Source of the DNA: Bromus sterilis
Lineage: Eukaryota; Streptophyta; Magnoliopsida; Poales; Poaceae
DNA: 64,000 nucleotides
Direction: 5' to 3'
NCBI GenBank assembly: GCA_950022295.1
Contig: OX465599.1
Location: forward strand, 3,596,001-3,660,000
Under the pieces are notes generated by a model. It saw only the letters and a program-made list of their open reading frames with translations. It ran no database searches and was not told the origin of the DNA. Made by a program: the position numbers and the translations under genes. How positions within the stretch are numbered: the stretch's first letter is position 1; every line of letters begins with the position of its first letter. Below are positions 21,721 through 32,838 of this stretch, piece after piece.

Positions 21721-22103
21721 CTTGCTAGTATAATTTTTTTTTGCGGTTTAAACTTGCTAGTATAATTTTGGCCCTATACTATATGTAGTTTATGCCGTGT
21801 GGAATGCAAACTTTGGACTGCAATCAGGATATAAGTGCATTTTTATGAGTGTCTATTTATGGTGTCACTTGTCAATAGTTATTTTTCATGTCCATGTTTT
21901 TTGTAAATTGATCCTTTTCTGTTAACAATTTTTCAAATTCTTAAATGTGCACCGTACCTAAAAACAGAAATAAAAGTACGGAGTAACAAACGTTGGTGTA
22001 GGCAGAAAAAGAAAACTGCTCTTCCTTCAGGTGTGTCATGGGGTGATCCGTCATCCATGGCCATGGAAAAGAAAAACACAGATTATTACGAGTTCAAATT
22101 TGG

Positions 22104-22227
22104 TGTTTCAGTCAATCCATATTAATTATCGTTGAAACGATTGTAAGACACTGAAATAGATGGTCTCACTAAAATGCGTCGTGATACATTTATTCCAGCG
22201 ATAGTTAATATGAATCAAAGGAAGTAC
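22104..22227. mobile_element. degenerate Stowaway-like MITE
   Basis: The left end (CAATCCATATTAATTATCG) is the imperfect inverse of the right end (CGATAGTTAATATGAATCAAAGG). The ends and AT-rich stem fit a decayed Stowaway element; the CTCCCTCC terminus is lost. Confidence 0.55.
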
Positions 22228-23152
22228 TAGATCTGTAGCAAGTAGCGCGAAAAAAGGTTTTATAGATTGAATTAAAATTACAATTTGTTGAGAGTTTGGA
22301 TTTAAATTTCCAGCTATTTATTACAACCGCTGAGCTGAGAACAAAGAAGATTTTTACACGTTTATATTAAGGGAAGCGCTACGCGTCAACCGGCTGTAGG
22401 TTTGAGATTTTCCTCCGCCCGCAGAGCCGCACGATTGACTAAACCGGAGCCGTCCGATCCCGCGTAGCTCAGTCAACGGACATTGCAACAGAGCCTATGT
22501 TGCGTTCGGACCGTTGCAACGGAGCCTATGTTGCAAAGACCTGAATCCACCTCTGTTTCTCCCCCTCCCCCCGCCCCAACCACCACCTACTGCGGCTCGC
22601 GCGACGGCCCCCTTGTCTGGCCGGATTAGCCGCCGGCGCCGCCGGGCTTGTGCAACAAGGAAACATGGCGCATCATATAGCGCGGGATATGCTTGGATCT
22701 GATGCGAATCGAGCGCGGCAAGCCTTCTCTGCTCCGACCAGAACCCATGAGACGCCGCGACTAGCTCATGTTGCAAATTGGTTTCAGAATCCGCCGGTTG
22801 TGTTCTCTGAAGGGCATCAAGCAGGAATTCAGCATGGAATGGTGAAGTTTTGTAAATTTTCCCCTCTACTTTCTGTACATGAAATTTGCGCACATGCCCT
22901 GCTCTGAAACCCTAGAACTAGATATTAGAATCCTTTGTAACAAATTGCAAAGTTATGTTCAGAAAAATCCCCCAACCTCTGTTCAGAAAAAAGTCTTACG
23001 TAGTTACTGCAGAATTATATTGTGTTGCAAGTTAAAAACATTTGCTTGTGTTTTGCAACTTTTAAAAATAATATGATATTGGTTTATATGCATTGCAATG
23101 AAAAATGGTAGAGTTGCAACTAAAAAGTTTTTTGAAACAAAAATAATTGCAG

Positions 23153-25758
23153 GAAGCTAACACTGAAGGAGAAGAAAGTTATGTTCAGGGGGACTTCCCT
23201 CATGCTGGAGATTCTGATGGCTTGCTGGATGGGGGTGTTGCGCATCAAGATGAGGATGACGAAGGAGATATTTCATCGCAACCCCTTCCTCCCTATGTTG
23301 GCATGGTGTTTGACACAATAGAGGATGCTCAAAAGTTCTACAACGATTATGCCTTCAAGTTAGGATTCGGCACGAGGATTTCTTCTTCGAGGAACAGACA
23401 GAAGAGGGGTGCTCCCAAGCTTATAAGGAGAGTGTTTGAATGTGTACATGCTAGGAAAGAGAGTGATAAATTGGATACAAGTAGCACCTCGGAGAGCATT
23501 GCAACGGAGATAAGCAACTCCAGCAGACAAGCAAGTGTTGAGATGGATGTCACTAGAAAGCGACAAAAAAATAGAATGTTGCGACATGATTGCAAGGCCC
23601 ATCTCATTGTTGGTCTTAGAGAGGGGCGATGGACCGTAACATGCTTTGTTGGGGAGCATACACACCCTTTGATGGATCAGCAGGAGCGTGTTAGGTACTA
23701 CCGCTCGCATCGCAAGATACCTACCGAGGATTACCATCTGCTGTTGACAATGCATGACACCAACCTATCGACTTCGGAGTGCATGGGTATGCTTGGTAGG
23801 GTACATGGAGGTGACAGCAGAGTGCTGCCATATGTGAAGAGAGATGTTTCGAATGCACGCTCCAAGTTTCGGCAAGGATTGTCGTTTCGGGACATGGACA
23901 TGACAGTGCAATACTTTGAGAGGAGGAAGGCTGAGAATCCTCAATTCTTCTATGCAAAGCAAACGGATCCTGCGACAAACTCCGTTGTTGCGCTGTTTTG
24001 GGTGGACGGAAGGACAAGGGCGTTGTACCCAAAATACAAGGATTGTGTGTTTTTTGACACAACCTTTTGCACTAATAAGTACAACATGCCTTTTGCTCCT
24101 ATTGTTGGGGTCAACAACCACCTTCAGACTGTTGTGCTCGGATGTGCATTGCTACCAAATGAACAAATGGAGACGTTCAAATGGGTGTTTGAGCAATGGA
24201 TGATTGCCATGGACAATGAGCATCCAACAAACATAATGACCGACCAAGACCAAGCTATAGCAGCAGCTATTGAAAAGGTGTTCCCCAACGCCACTCATAG
24301 GTGTTGCAAGTGGCATGTGCTTCGCAAGGCCCGTGAGAAGATTGGTAGGCCGTTGCGAGATGAAGTGTTTGCGGAAGTATTTTACACAGTCATCAATGAC
24401 TCGGCGACTATTGATGAATTTGAGGAAAATTGGCAGCACATGTTGCATTGCTTCGATGTGGTGGAGAACAAGCATCTTAAAAACATGTGGCGGACCAAAG
24501 AGAAATGGGCCCCGGCCTACTTCAAGAACAAATTCTTTCCCTTCACAAGCACAACCGGCAGGTCTGAAGGTCTTAACTCATATTTCAAGTCGTTGATCCA
24601 TCCAGCAGATTCTGTTTGGAAGTTTGTGCAACAATATGAAATGTGCCAAGAGACAATGCTTGATCGTGAGGATAATGCTTGTTTCGTTGGCGAAACAACT
24701 GCTCCACCGTTTTACTCTCGGTATGAATTTTTTTTCCTTTTTGATTTTAATCTGCAATGATTCTCTGTTGCAATCTTATTTACCAGAAGCTAAATATGTT
24801 GTGACGTTATAGGTACAACATTGAGCGTCAGGCAGCCAGCTTCTACACCCGCAACGTCTTTGTGAAGTTCCAGAAACAGTTGTCCAACTCGACCGGATAC
24901 ATCATCAACCAGGTACCTTTGCAGCAGGGGAGAGGGCTTCTTTTTGAACTCAAATCTAGCTACTACGAGAACCCAAAGCTCTACTCGGTACATGTTGAGT
25001 TGGAAGAAGAAATGTTCGAGTGCAGTTGCCACTACTTTGAAATGAATGGCCTGATTTGTGCACACATATTAAAGGCGATGGTGCAGCTAAATGTGCAAGT
25101 TATCCCGCAGCGTTACTTGTTGGAGAGGTGGTCTCAATCAGCCACGGCTAGCATGGGAAGGACTGGGCGCCTGCTAGACTTTGGTCATGCCTCCACAAAC
25201 ACTCTCAAATACAACTCCTTGTGCCGAAGGTTGACATGGCTGGCCTCCAATGCATGTTGTAATGATGATGCGTACAAAATATTGGATGATGCAATAATAG
25301 TTCTTGAACCTGCCATTCTTGCAGCAAGGAGAGGGGAGGTGGTGCAGCAGCAAGTTGCGATGCAAAATGAAACACCCGCACCTATTCCAGAGAGCACAAA
25401 CATGTTGCAAAACCCAGCCCGTGTTCCTAAGAAGGGGAGGCCAAGTGAAAAGGAAAAAAGAAGGAAGACTCTTCTTGAGCAAAGAGATGATGAGCGAAAG
25501 AAGAAAGCAAAGAAAGAAGAGATTAAGAAAGAGTCCAAAAGGAAGCCTCGAGCCAAGAAGAGCGATATTGTGTGCAATTATTGTGGCGGGGGAGATCACA
25601 ATGTGCAGAATTGTGAATACCTGAGGGCTGCGACGGTCGCGTCATCTAAATGCCCGTTCTGCAACAAGGTTGGACACGCTGTCCAAGAATGTGTTTACTT
25701 GAAAGCTAAGATGGAAATTGATGCTGATGTTGCGAGGGCCACAAAACTTAGACTATGA
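23153..25758 (+). CDS. FAR1/FHY3-type MULE transposase
   Basis: The coding sequence has two visible exons, 23153-24720 and 24813-25758, joined by a GT-AG intron that completes the codons for SRYNIE. The first visible exon opens at an AG acceptor (AATTGCAG) with no in-frame ATG until about 23303, so a 5' exon upstream is likely. The protein has about 838 residues from this point. Domains in order: FAR1 zinc-finger DNA-binding domain (FDTIEDAQKFYNDYAFKLGF ... GEHTH), MULE transposase core with FFDTTF and TDQDQAI carrying the expected aspartates, a SWIM zinc finger (CSCHYFEMNGLICAH), a lysine-rich stretch, and two zinc knuckles (CNYCGGGDHNVQNC, CPFCNKVGHAVQEC). No frameshift was seen, so it may be active. 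It would bind the element ends and catalyse transposition in the nucleus. Confidence 0.87.
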
Positions 25759-26459
25759 GTTGCATGTGGCTGTGAAAATGTTCATTTTTTCTCTCCCTTA
25801 ATCAACCTGTAGACCCAATTTTGCAACTTTTCAGGGATAAGTGTTGTTTTGGTTCCTGGATATGTGTTATTTGTGTCCTGGATGTTACCATAGGTTGTTG
25901 CATACTATGAACTTGTTTATTTTCTAAAATTATTAATTGATGTTGCTCCTTTCTACTTGATTGTTTATGCGGCTACTTTCGAAAAATTTGTTTTGTTTAT
26001 CACAAAAAATGTCAGCAACATGCCTACAGTTGCGGTTAATTATTACAAGTTTCTCGTTGCGGAAACAAGGCAACAGTTTCTGCCTCTCCTCCTCCTAATC
26101 TGGCCGCAACAAAGCCATGCAACATACTACAACAACTGAACATCCATAAAGTTCCAAGTACAGCAACACAATAGTGCATGAGAAAAAAAGACATATATCT
26201 GCGAGTACAGCAAACCAAAAGGATTCATGAGACAAAAGTTCCCAGTGATGTGCAGCCAACAGCATGTCTTGCAACAAATTCAAAATATGGTTTCTGGCAG
26301 GTTACACATAGTTCGTCGCATCAAACTGAACATCCAAACTGATCACTGTGTCGGTTACATATATGTAGCACACACACCACTACCGAAAAAAAGGAAAAAA
26401 AAGAAACCTAAAATGAACATAAGGTTCCAGAAGCAACAACAGCGAGCAACACGTTGCGT

Positions 26460-29400
26460 TCAAGACGACTTAAGTAGCTTCTCTAGTTCAACACTTGGAT
26501 CAAGCTTGTTGAAGGGATGTTGGAGAAGCTTTGCTGCAACATACTTACGGGCGTTGATCAACGACTTGGTATCCTGAAAATGTTGCCACATCAAACAATG
26601 TTCAGTTGCGATGGCATGTAAAAGTTGCTTAAGATGAGGAAATTGCATTTTTTGAAAAAGAATAGAAAATCATACCGTCTTGAAAGACTTCATGGCATTG
26701 CCAGTGAAGTTCTCCAAATATAGGATAGCAAAGAAGCCACAATCATATCTGTAAAAAAAGAAAAAAAGAAAAACGGTGAGTGGTGTTGCGAAGCACAAAA
26801 ACAATATAAAAAATAGCAGTTGACTAATATGAAGAAAAGTAAACGAATATTACGTTGACGTTTGCCTTGGGTACTTTTCTGGACTAAACCTCTTGAAAGA
26901 ATCAAAGTCAATGTTCCACGGGTTTCCTTCTCTGGCCAAAGTCTTGAAATTTGTTATCTGCACATTGAATGATATGAAGCAATCACACATCCATCAACAA
27001 CAAAAATAAACTGCTTGTTGCAACAACAAAAATAAGGGTCAAAATGATAAGATGGCCATACCACACTGCAACACGCATTTTCCAGCAAACATAGACCGCT
27101 AGGCGTAATAACAGAATAAAAAATGTTGAACTATTTTAGAGGAAGATTCGCAACAACAACTGCCCAATGTTCTTTCCCAACGATGGTGAAGAACAACTAG
27201 AAAAATAAATAAGAAAAAAAGCAAGTCAGAACAAAAAAGCAAGTCAGAACATCTAAGAAAAAAAGAAAGAATGTGGAATTGAGTTTGATCGCAACAAGAC
27301 CAACCAGATCTGTTTGAAGCTTTTTGTTTCCTTCACATAACCTTTTGAACTCTTTGTAGCACGACTTGGGGTCGAATGATTTTGGATCAACGGAAAGCTT
27401 GCTCTGCATATACAAAAATAAGAAAAACATGAACACATTTTTAGTTTGGGTGTTGCGGTGAGGGTGTTGCGGTGAGCAAACAAACTATATAAAAAATATT
27501 TTTAATTAGGTGACGGTGACTAACACTAAAGTGAACTGGGAATGCTTGTTTCCTTGGCGGGTTAGTGCTCGTTCCATGCTCCATATTGAAGCTTTCAATG
27601 TATAGACACATCACCTCATTGTTTAGATGAGCACGTTTCTTGAGGCCGTTGCTAAAATGTTGGTATGAGGTTTCAAACCCGCCAATACTGATGAAGGGAG
27701 GGCTGTTTCTTGGGAAAAAACAACACCGGGTTTAGGGTAGAGGTGCAACACAGAAAGTGGATAAGAATAAAGCAAGAGACACGAAAAATGTTGCGAAAAC
27801 ATCACTCACGGAACTTCGCCTCGCTTTGTCTTCTTTATCATGTAACGAGTCAAGCTTGATGTCTTCAACGGCGTCAACCTTGATGTCTTCGACGGCGTCA
27901 AGCTTTATCTTTTTCGTCTCTTTCTGTAGCGCCTTTGCAGACCTCTTCTTCTTGATTGGCTTTTTCTCGTCAGTGCTGCGACCGCTGCTGACTTCAGCAG
28001 CCACATCTTTTGTATCATCAACCCCTGCTTGTGCAAAAAGCACAGAGAAAAAAAATTTAAGACTTCTCAATTTCTGTTATTTGAACAAATGAAAAAGTTG
28101 CTAACCTGCAGGGCCTGTTGACAGTGGAAGCTCTGTTGCGATTGGAGTCACATCATATACCGTCTTTGGCGTCCCTTTTGGTGTTTCATCAAACATAATT
28201 TTCCCGCTGTGGTGCTTCACAACAAAGAAGTTTGAAGGTGAACCGGGTGAAGAGGGGCACGGGATAGGACTCTCACCCTTGAAAAACAAATCCTCCTCAC
28301 TGCCCTCCTCAAACAAGCCGAATGAACCCCCTTCTTCAAGTGTGCTTTCCCTTCTTGTTAGGTTCACAGGAGGCAAATCCAAATCCAAATCCTTGAACTT
28401 GAGTTGAATGTTGCTCTGATCTGAATATTGATTTGCAGATACATTGCTCTGGTCTGAATATTGAGTTGCAGATACATTGTTGGCACACTTGTTTTCCTCA
28501 CTGTTATGTTCTGCAGTATTGTTGCGTCCGGCTTCTGCCTGTTCGGTGTTGCGATCTCCTGTGATGTTGCGATCGTCTTCTTGCACTATATCACCAGGGT
28601 TGCGATCTCCTGTGATGTTGCGTTTGTCTTCTGGCACTATATCACCAGGGTCGGTGCTCCTTGAATCTAAGTTTGGTGGCTGCATATCTGCATCAAGTTT
28701 GGGCTCATTGTTGCGTCCGACTTCTGCCTGTTCGGTGTTGCCATCTCCTGTGATGTTGCGTTCGTCTTCTGGCACTATATCACCGGGATCGGTGCTCCTT
28801 GAATCTGAGTTTGGTGGCTGCATATCTGCATCAAGTTTGGGCTCGTTGTTGCGTCCGGCTTCTGCCTGTTTGGTGTTGCCATTTGTGCATGTTGCCGTGG
28901 ATGCTCCAGGAATGTTGAAAGTGACCCCATCGCCTTCATCTTCGTCATTTTGCTCCTTCGTGTTGGGTCCAGCTTTGTGTGCGTCAACTAGCAACAATCC
29001 CATGTGCTTACAGAACATGATTTGCAACGTGGACTGGAATGAGCTGAAAGCAGACTTTAGCTCCGTAGCATAAAGGTCTCTATGCTTCTCATATAATTCT
29101 TGCAAATGCGGTGGGAGCTACAAAACAACAACAAAAAGGTGATCAGAAAACGTTAGCAGTGTTCACACTTTTGCAACTTGCGACAAAAGTTAGTAGGTTT
29201 CCTCTAGTTAAAGAAGAGTAATTCACCTCTAAATCCTTCAACGAAGGCAGTTAGTGGAGCCACTCTTCTAAAGAACTGCAAACATCATCAATGTTCTCCG
29301 TGTTTGTTGGAGGTGGTGCTGGTTGCTTGCTAGAGGGCTCAGTCACATCAGGTAGGGGTCTTTGAGTTGCAACATTTCTTTGGACAGAGGGCTCAACGTC

Positions 29401-30762
29401 ATCGATGTTCTCCGTGTTTATTGGAGGTGGTGCTGGTTGCTTGCTAGAGGGCTCGGGCACATCAGGTAGGAGCTTTTGAGTTGCAACAACCCCATCTTTT
29501 GGATTCAATTCAACAAGCTGCTCGATGTAGGACTTGAAACTGGAAACAACGTAGGGTGTATAGGATAAGGGGACGAACTGCATGTTAAGAAACAATGATG
29601 TGAGAAGGACATGTTTGCAAAAAAGAAAATGCACTTGCGAAACCAACCACAATCAGCAGTTGCGAACCCACAAACCACAATAAAACAAAAAAAAGAAAAC
29701 ATTTATATGAACAAAATGGAAAGCTTACAAACTTACATTGCGCTTCCCGAACGCATTGTGCAAGTCAAGGTTGTTGGTGTCGACGGCTATAACGGCACTG
29801 AAATCCAAGTCGGACACAAAGCACATCCTCGGCAACGAGTAGTTGATGCTGTGGTCAACTATGCATGCTCTAGGTATACTAATATGATCCATGTAGATTA
29901 TCTGCGAAAAACAAATCAAAAAGTAATAGTACTGATCATCACATAATCGTGTGGTGTATAACATGACAGAAACTCAATTGTTGCAAAGAGGATGTATGAT
30001 GGTGTACCGGAAGGATGGGGAGGCAGCCGCCAATGGAGAAAATTTTCCCTGAACCATCATATTGCATTCTTTTTTTCTGGTATATTTTGACCTCCTTCAT
30101 AAGGTCGTCTAGGATATGTGCGTCACATGCATATTCCTCCAAGGCCTTACCCAAAACTAGAAGGCTCGCTGCATACTCGATAGGTACCATGTTGCCAGTG
30201 CCAGGGACAAGGACAAGTGCAAGACATAGCAAAATCCATGATCTCTCAATTGTGTCTGCGTCGTCATCTGCTGCGTTCATTAGAATGTTAGTTGTATAGG
30301 CTACAGGGTACCTAATACCATCCAAATAAAGCTCTCGAAACTCAGATTTTTTGCCTCTTTTCAAGAGTTTAACAGGCCTATCACCGGATGGGACATTAAA
30401 AAATTTCTTCACCATGTCTTTGTTGAAACTGATGGTCTTGTTGTTAACTCTGCAACACACAACAAACAACCAAAAAAGTGAACACATGTTGCGAGGAAAA
30501 GAAACAAAGAAAAAGGACACCGGAAAAAAGATAAACGTAATCAAAAGCATTACGTGAACTTCCGCTTCTTGGTGTCAATCCTCATCGCTACGAAATCGAT
30601 GAGCTCTTCAGGAGGAGCAGCAAAGGGAGAAATATACATCATGTCGCCGAAACTAGACTTGCTCAAGATGGTTCTCTTGTCATCGTTGAGGCTATTAGCG
30701 ATATCACGCAACCGCTTTGCTGACCATCGAGTTTGAAAAATCATGCTGCAGGGACGCAACAA
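26460..30762 (-). CDS. Ulp1/C48 cysteine peptidase-like gene carried by the MULE
   Basis: About a dozen minus-strand exons can be followed, roughly 30745-30553, 30450-30009, 29902-29739, 29580-29255, 29119-28105, 28030-27812, 27703-27535, 27415-27300, 27195-27140, 26960-26865, 26752-26683 and 26578-26460. The N-terminal part (TRWSAKRLRDIANSL, VKKFFNVPSGDRPVKL) resembles the domain that precedes Ulp1 in transposon-borne plant proteins. A low-complexity middle part carries tandem repeats. The C-terminal part has the catalytic-type blocks FFTIVGKEHWAVVV (histidine) and YDCGFFAILYLE (cysteine), then stops at 26460. Ulp1 enzymes process SUMO or remove it from proteins. Exon limits are estimates. 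A stop follows the HW exon and the usual aspartate may be replaced, so activity is doubtful. Confidence 0.65.
28510..28900 (-). repeat. in-gene tandem repeat of about 43 codons
   Basis: Two and a half units encode EQAEAGRNNEPKLDADMQPP followed by a DPGDIVPEDERNITGD block. Unit length is about 129 bp with few differences, and a shorter duplicate of the second block is also present. The array lies in the low-complexity linker of the Ulp1-like gene. Confidence 0.8.
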
Positions 30763-31906
30763 AGGAAGTATAAAACATGTTGAAACTAAAGGATGAAAAA
30801 TATATTAGAAACAAAAAAAGGAAAGAGGGCATGTTGATACAGTTTTTCTTTGCAACAAACACGCAACAGAGCATTTCTAGAGACAACAAAAACATACTGA
30901 AATTATTTGCAACAAGATCTCTAGTTCATAAACATATCAGAGAGCAGACATGTATCACAGGTCATCAAAATTATCTACAAAAATCATACTGAAAAAGACT
31001 GCAACATGTGCTCTGGTTCAACTATCAGAGAGAAAACAAAAAATCTTCAGCGTTCAGCGCTTTACTTGTGCAGTCACTGCCTACATATCAAAGTAGCAAG
31101 TAGTTTGCAACACTGTCAAAAATTAAACACAGACTAGCGGCGGCGGATGCGTCCTCTCATCACCACCACGCCGGCGAGGCGCGCTACGGCGGCGGCGAGG
31201 GGAGAAGGGAGAGAAACTACACCCAAACCCTAACCCGTGCAATGAGGAGAAGGGGGACGAGGATTGTACCTGTCTGGTGATGTGGATCACCGCCTGTCGC
31301 TGCTGTAGTCTAGGTTGCGCCGTGGGAACTCGCCGTCGTCGATCCCCTCCTTCGGATGAAGCAGATCGAAGCGGCCGCCCTGTCCTCGCCCCCTTGATTC
31401 GCCTCCACTGATTTCGCCCAGCTCGCACCGCCTGCAGGTGAAGTAGCCGGAGAGGGTCCTGCAGGTGTAGTCGCCGGAGAGGGTGCTGCGGGGCGGACAC
31501 CGTTGACCCCTGTCGCCGCCGATCCCCAATCGCCTCCCCTTTCGCCGCCGATCCCCAATCGCCTCCCCCTTTCGCCTCGTTGCCTTTTGCAACAGGCCGG
31601 CTGTTGCAAAGGGCCCCTGCGACTGACCTCTAGTTGCAACCGGGTGGCCTCTCTCGGTCGGTTTGCAGGTGAGCGCTGAACCGTTGGATGAAAATCTCAT
31701 CCGACGGTTATGGAGACGGTCGGCGAAGGAGTTAGCATCAGCCGGCTGTAGGGGATCATTTCCCTTATATTAATGTTATTTTCATCTTCTTAGGCATAGA
31801 ACTAAGGAGAACTTGAGCAATTTAATCTCTGGTCTGGTTGCTTCCCTGTAAATCTCCCCTTACTCTTTCTATCTGCCCCCTTCCCCAACCCGGCAACCCC
31901 CTCGTA

Positions 31907-31941
31907 CAAAATGTGCGACATTTATTATGGATCGGAGGGAG
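31907..31941. mobile_element. Stowaway end fragment
   Basis: The sequence ends ATTATGGATCGGAGGGAGTA, the right terminus of grass Stowaway elements. No left end is visible, so this is a relic. Confidence 0.5.
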
Positions 31942-31974
31942 TAGCTGTTTGGTTCTGAGTTTTAACAGAGGGCA

Positions 31975-32290
31975 GTGGGGGATTCCCTCATTGTCGAAAA
32001 GTCCTCAAAAAACATCCTCCTTAGGCAGCGGCGCGATCATGGCCTTGTCAATGTCGCTGAAATTATCTCCAACCAGTCGGTATAACCAATCAAAGACAGG
32101 CATGACATGTTCCTATATGATACTCCAGAAGGCTCGGAAAACCTGGCCCGTGAATCCGTCCGGTCCCAATGCATTCTTCATCAGATCGACGATGATCGCC
32201 ACCCAGACCTCAGCTTCAGAGAAGGGGGTGTTCAACTTCAGCCAACCAAATGAGATGACCCAAAGAGGGTTTATCGATGATGCACCTTAG
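31975..32290 (-). pseudogene. LINE reverse transcriptase fragment
   Basis: Read on the minus strand, the sequence encodes PFSEAEVWVAI, MKNALGPDGFTGQVFRAFW, HVMPVFDWLYRLVGDNFSDI and KAMIAPLPK. This is the N-terminal part of plant LINE reverse transcriptase, where NALGPDGF(T/P) is diagnostic. Frame changes and a stop break it, and no flanking LINE sequence is present. The plus-strand open frame over the same bases is its shadow. Confidence 0.85.
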
Positions 32291-32838
32291 CCTAGTCAAC
32301 TTATTAAGCCGTGAGACTTCAACTTCAATCGTAGGAAGCCCATGAAGTGTTATACACCAGATGCATGGAAGAACAAACAAAAGGGTTGGCCGCATGCGAT
32401 TGTGTGGTAGATTTGGCTGAACCAGTTGCTACCAAAATGTGGCAGGTTTTCACAAAAATAAAATAGAGTAAAATTGGTAAATTTTTGGCTGACAATTAAA
32501 AGTGATTGTTCCATGTTAAAAAAAAGTTATTGTTCTGTGACACACTAAAGTGATACTAGTATTTTGCTATTTACTCACTAGACTTGACAAGGCCCTCTTT
32601 GCAAACTCTCATCTAGCTAATTGTTTCTGATACTTATAATAAGATGATGAAAAATACAGTAAGCAAGCGGACCCTCCAGGCAAAACTGTGTGTGTGGTCA
32701 CAAACAGCAACACAGACACGCATGATCCATCCTTCTTGCCTCCGGTTTCGTGACAGACTCATGGCAACATCGTTAGTCATCGTGTTAAAATCGCCGGCTA
32801 GAATTCTATGTTCCTTCAAAAGTACCATCGTTTTGTTG
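32291..32838 (-). other. BOP1 3' region
   Basis: No coding frame. On the minus strand this directly follows the BOP1 stop codon and probably holds the 3' untranslated region. Confidence 0.4.

Larger units (their letters stand above)
22371..31764. mobile_element. Mutator-like element (MULE) with transposase and Ulp1-type gene
   Basis: The 9394-bp unit is bounded by the exact 9-bp duplication TTATATTAA (22362-22370 and 31765-31773), the size expected for Mutator transposition. The ends are GGGAAGCGCTACGCG on the left and, inverted, GGGAAATGATCCCC on the right. They are only partly similar, but both carry a (A/C)CCGGCTG core and lie next to TTGCAAC-rich sequence. The left half encodes a FAR1-type transposase (plus); the right half encodes a Ulp1/C48 peptidase-like protein (minus). 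The two genes converge near 25.8-26.4 kb. Peptidase genes of this type carried by MULEs are known in plants (for example Kaonashi-type elements). Confidence 0.93.

Noticed and set aside
22450..22475. possible tRNA-like GCGTAGCTCAGT
   Set aside because: The resemblance to a tRNA D-arm is limited to this word. No anticodon arm or T-arm follows, and it lies in the MULE end.
28477..29073. 198-codon plus-strand frame inside the MULE
   Set aside because: Antisense to the repeat-bearing exon of the Ulp1-like gene.
31123..31700. arginine/glycine-rich minus-strand frames at the right end of the MULE
   Set aside because: GC-rich leader and terminal region with no domain and several overlapping frames. 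Probably untranslated sequence of the Ulp1-like gene.
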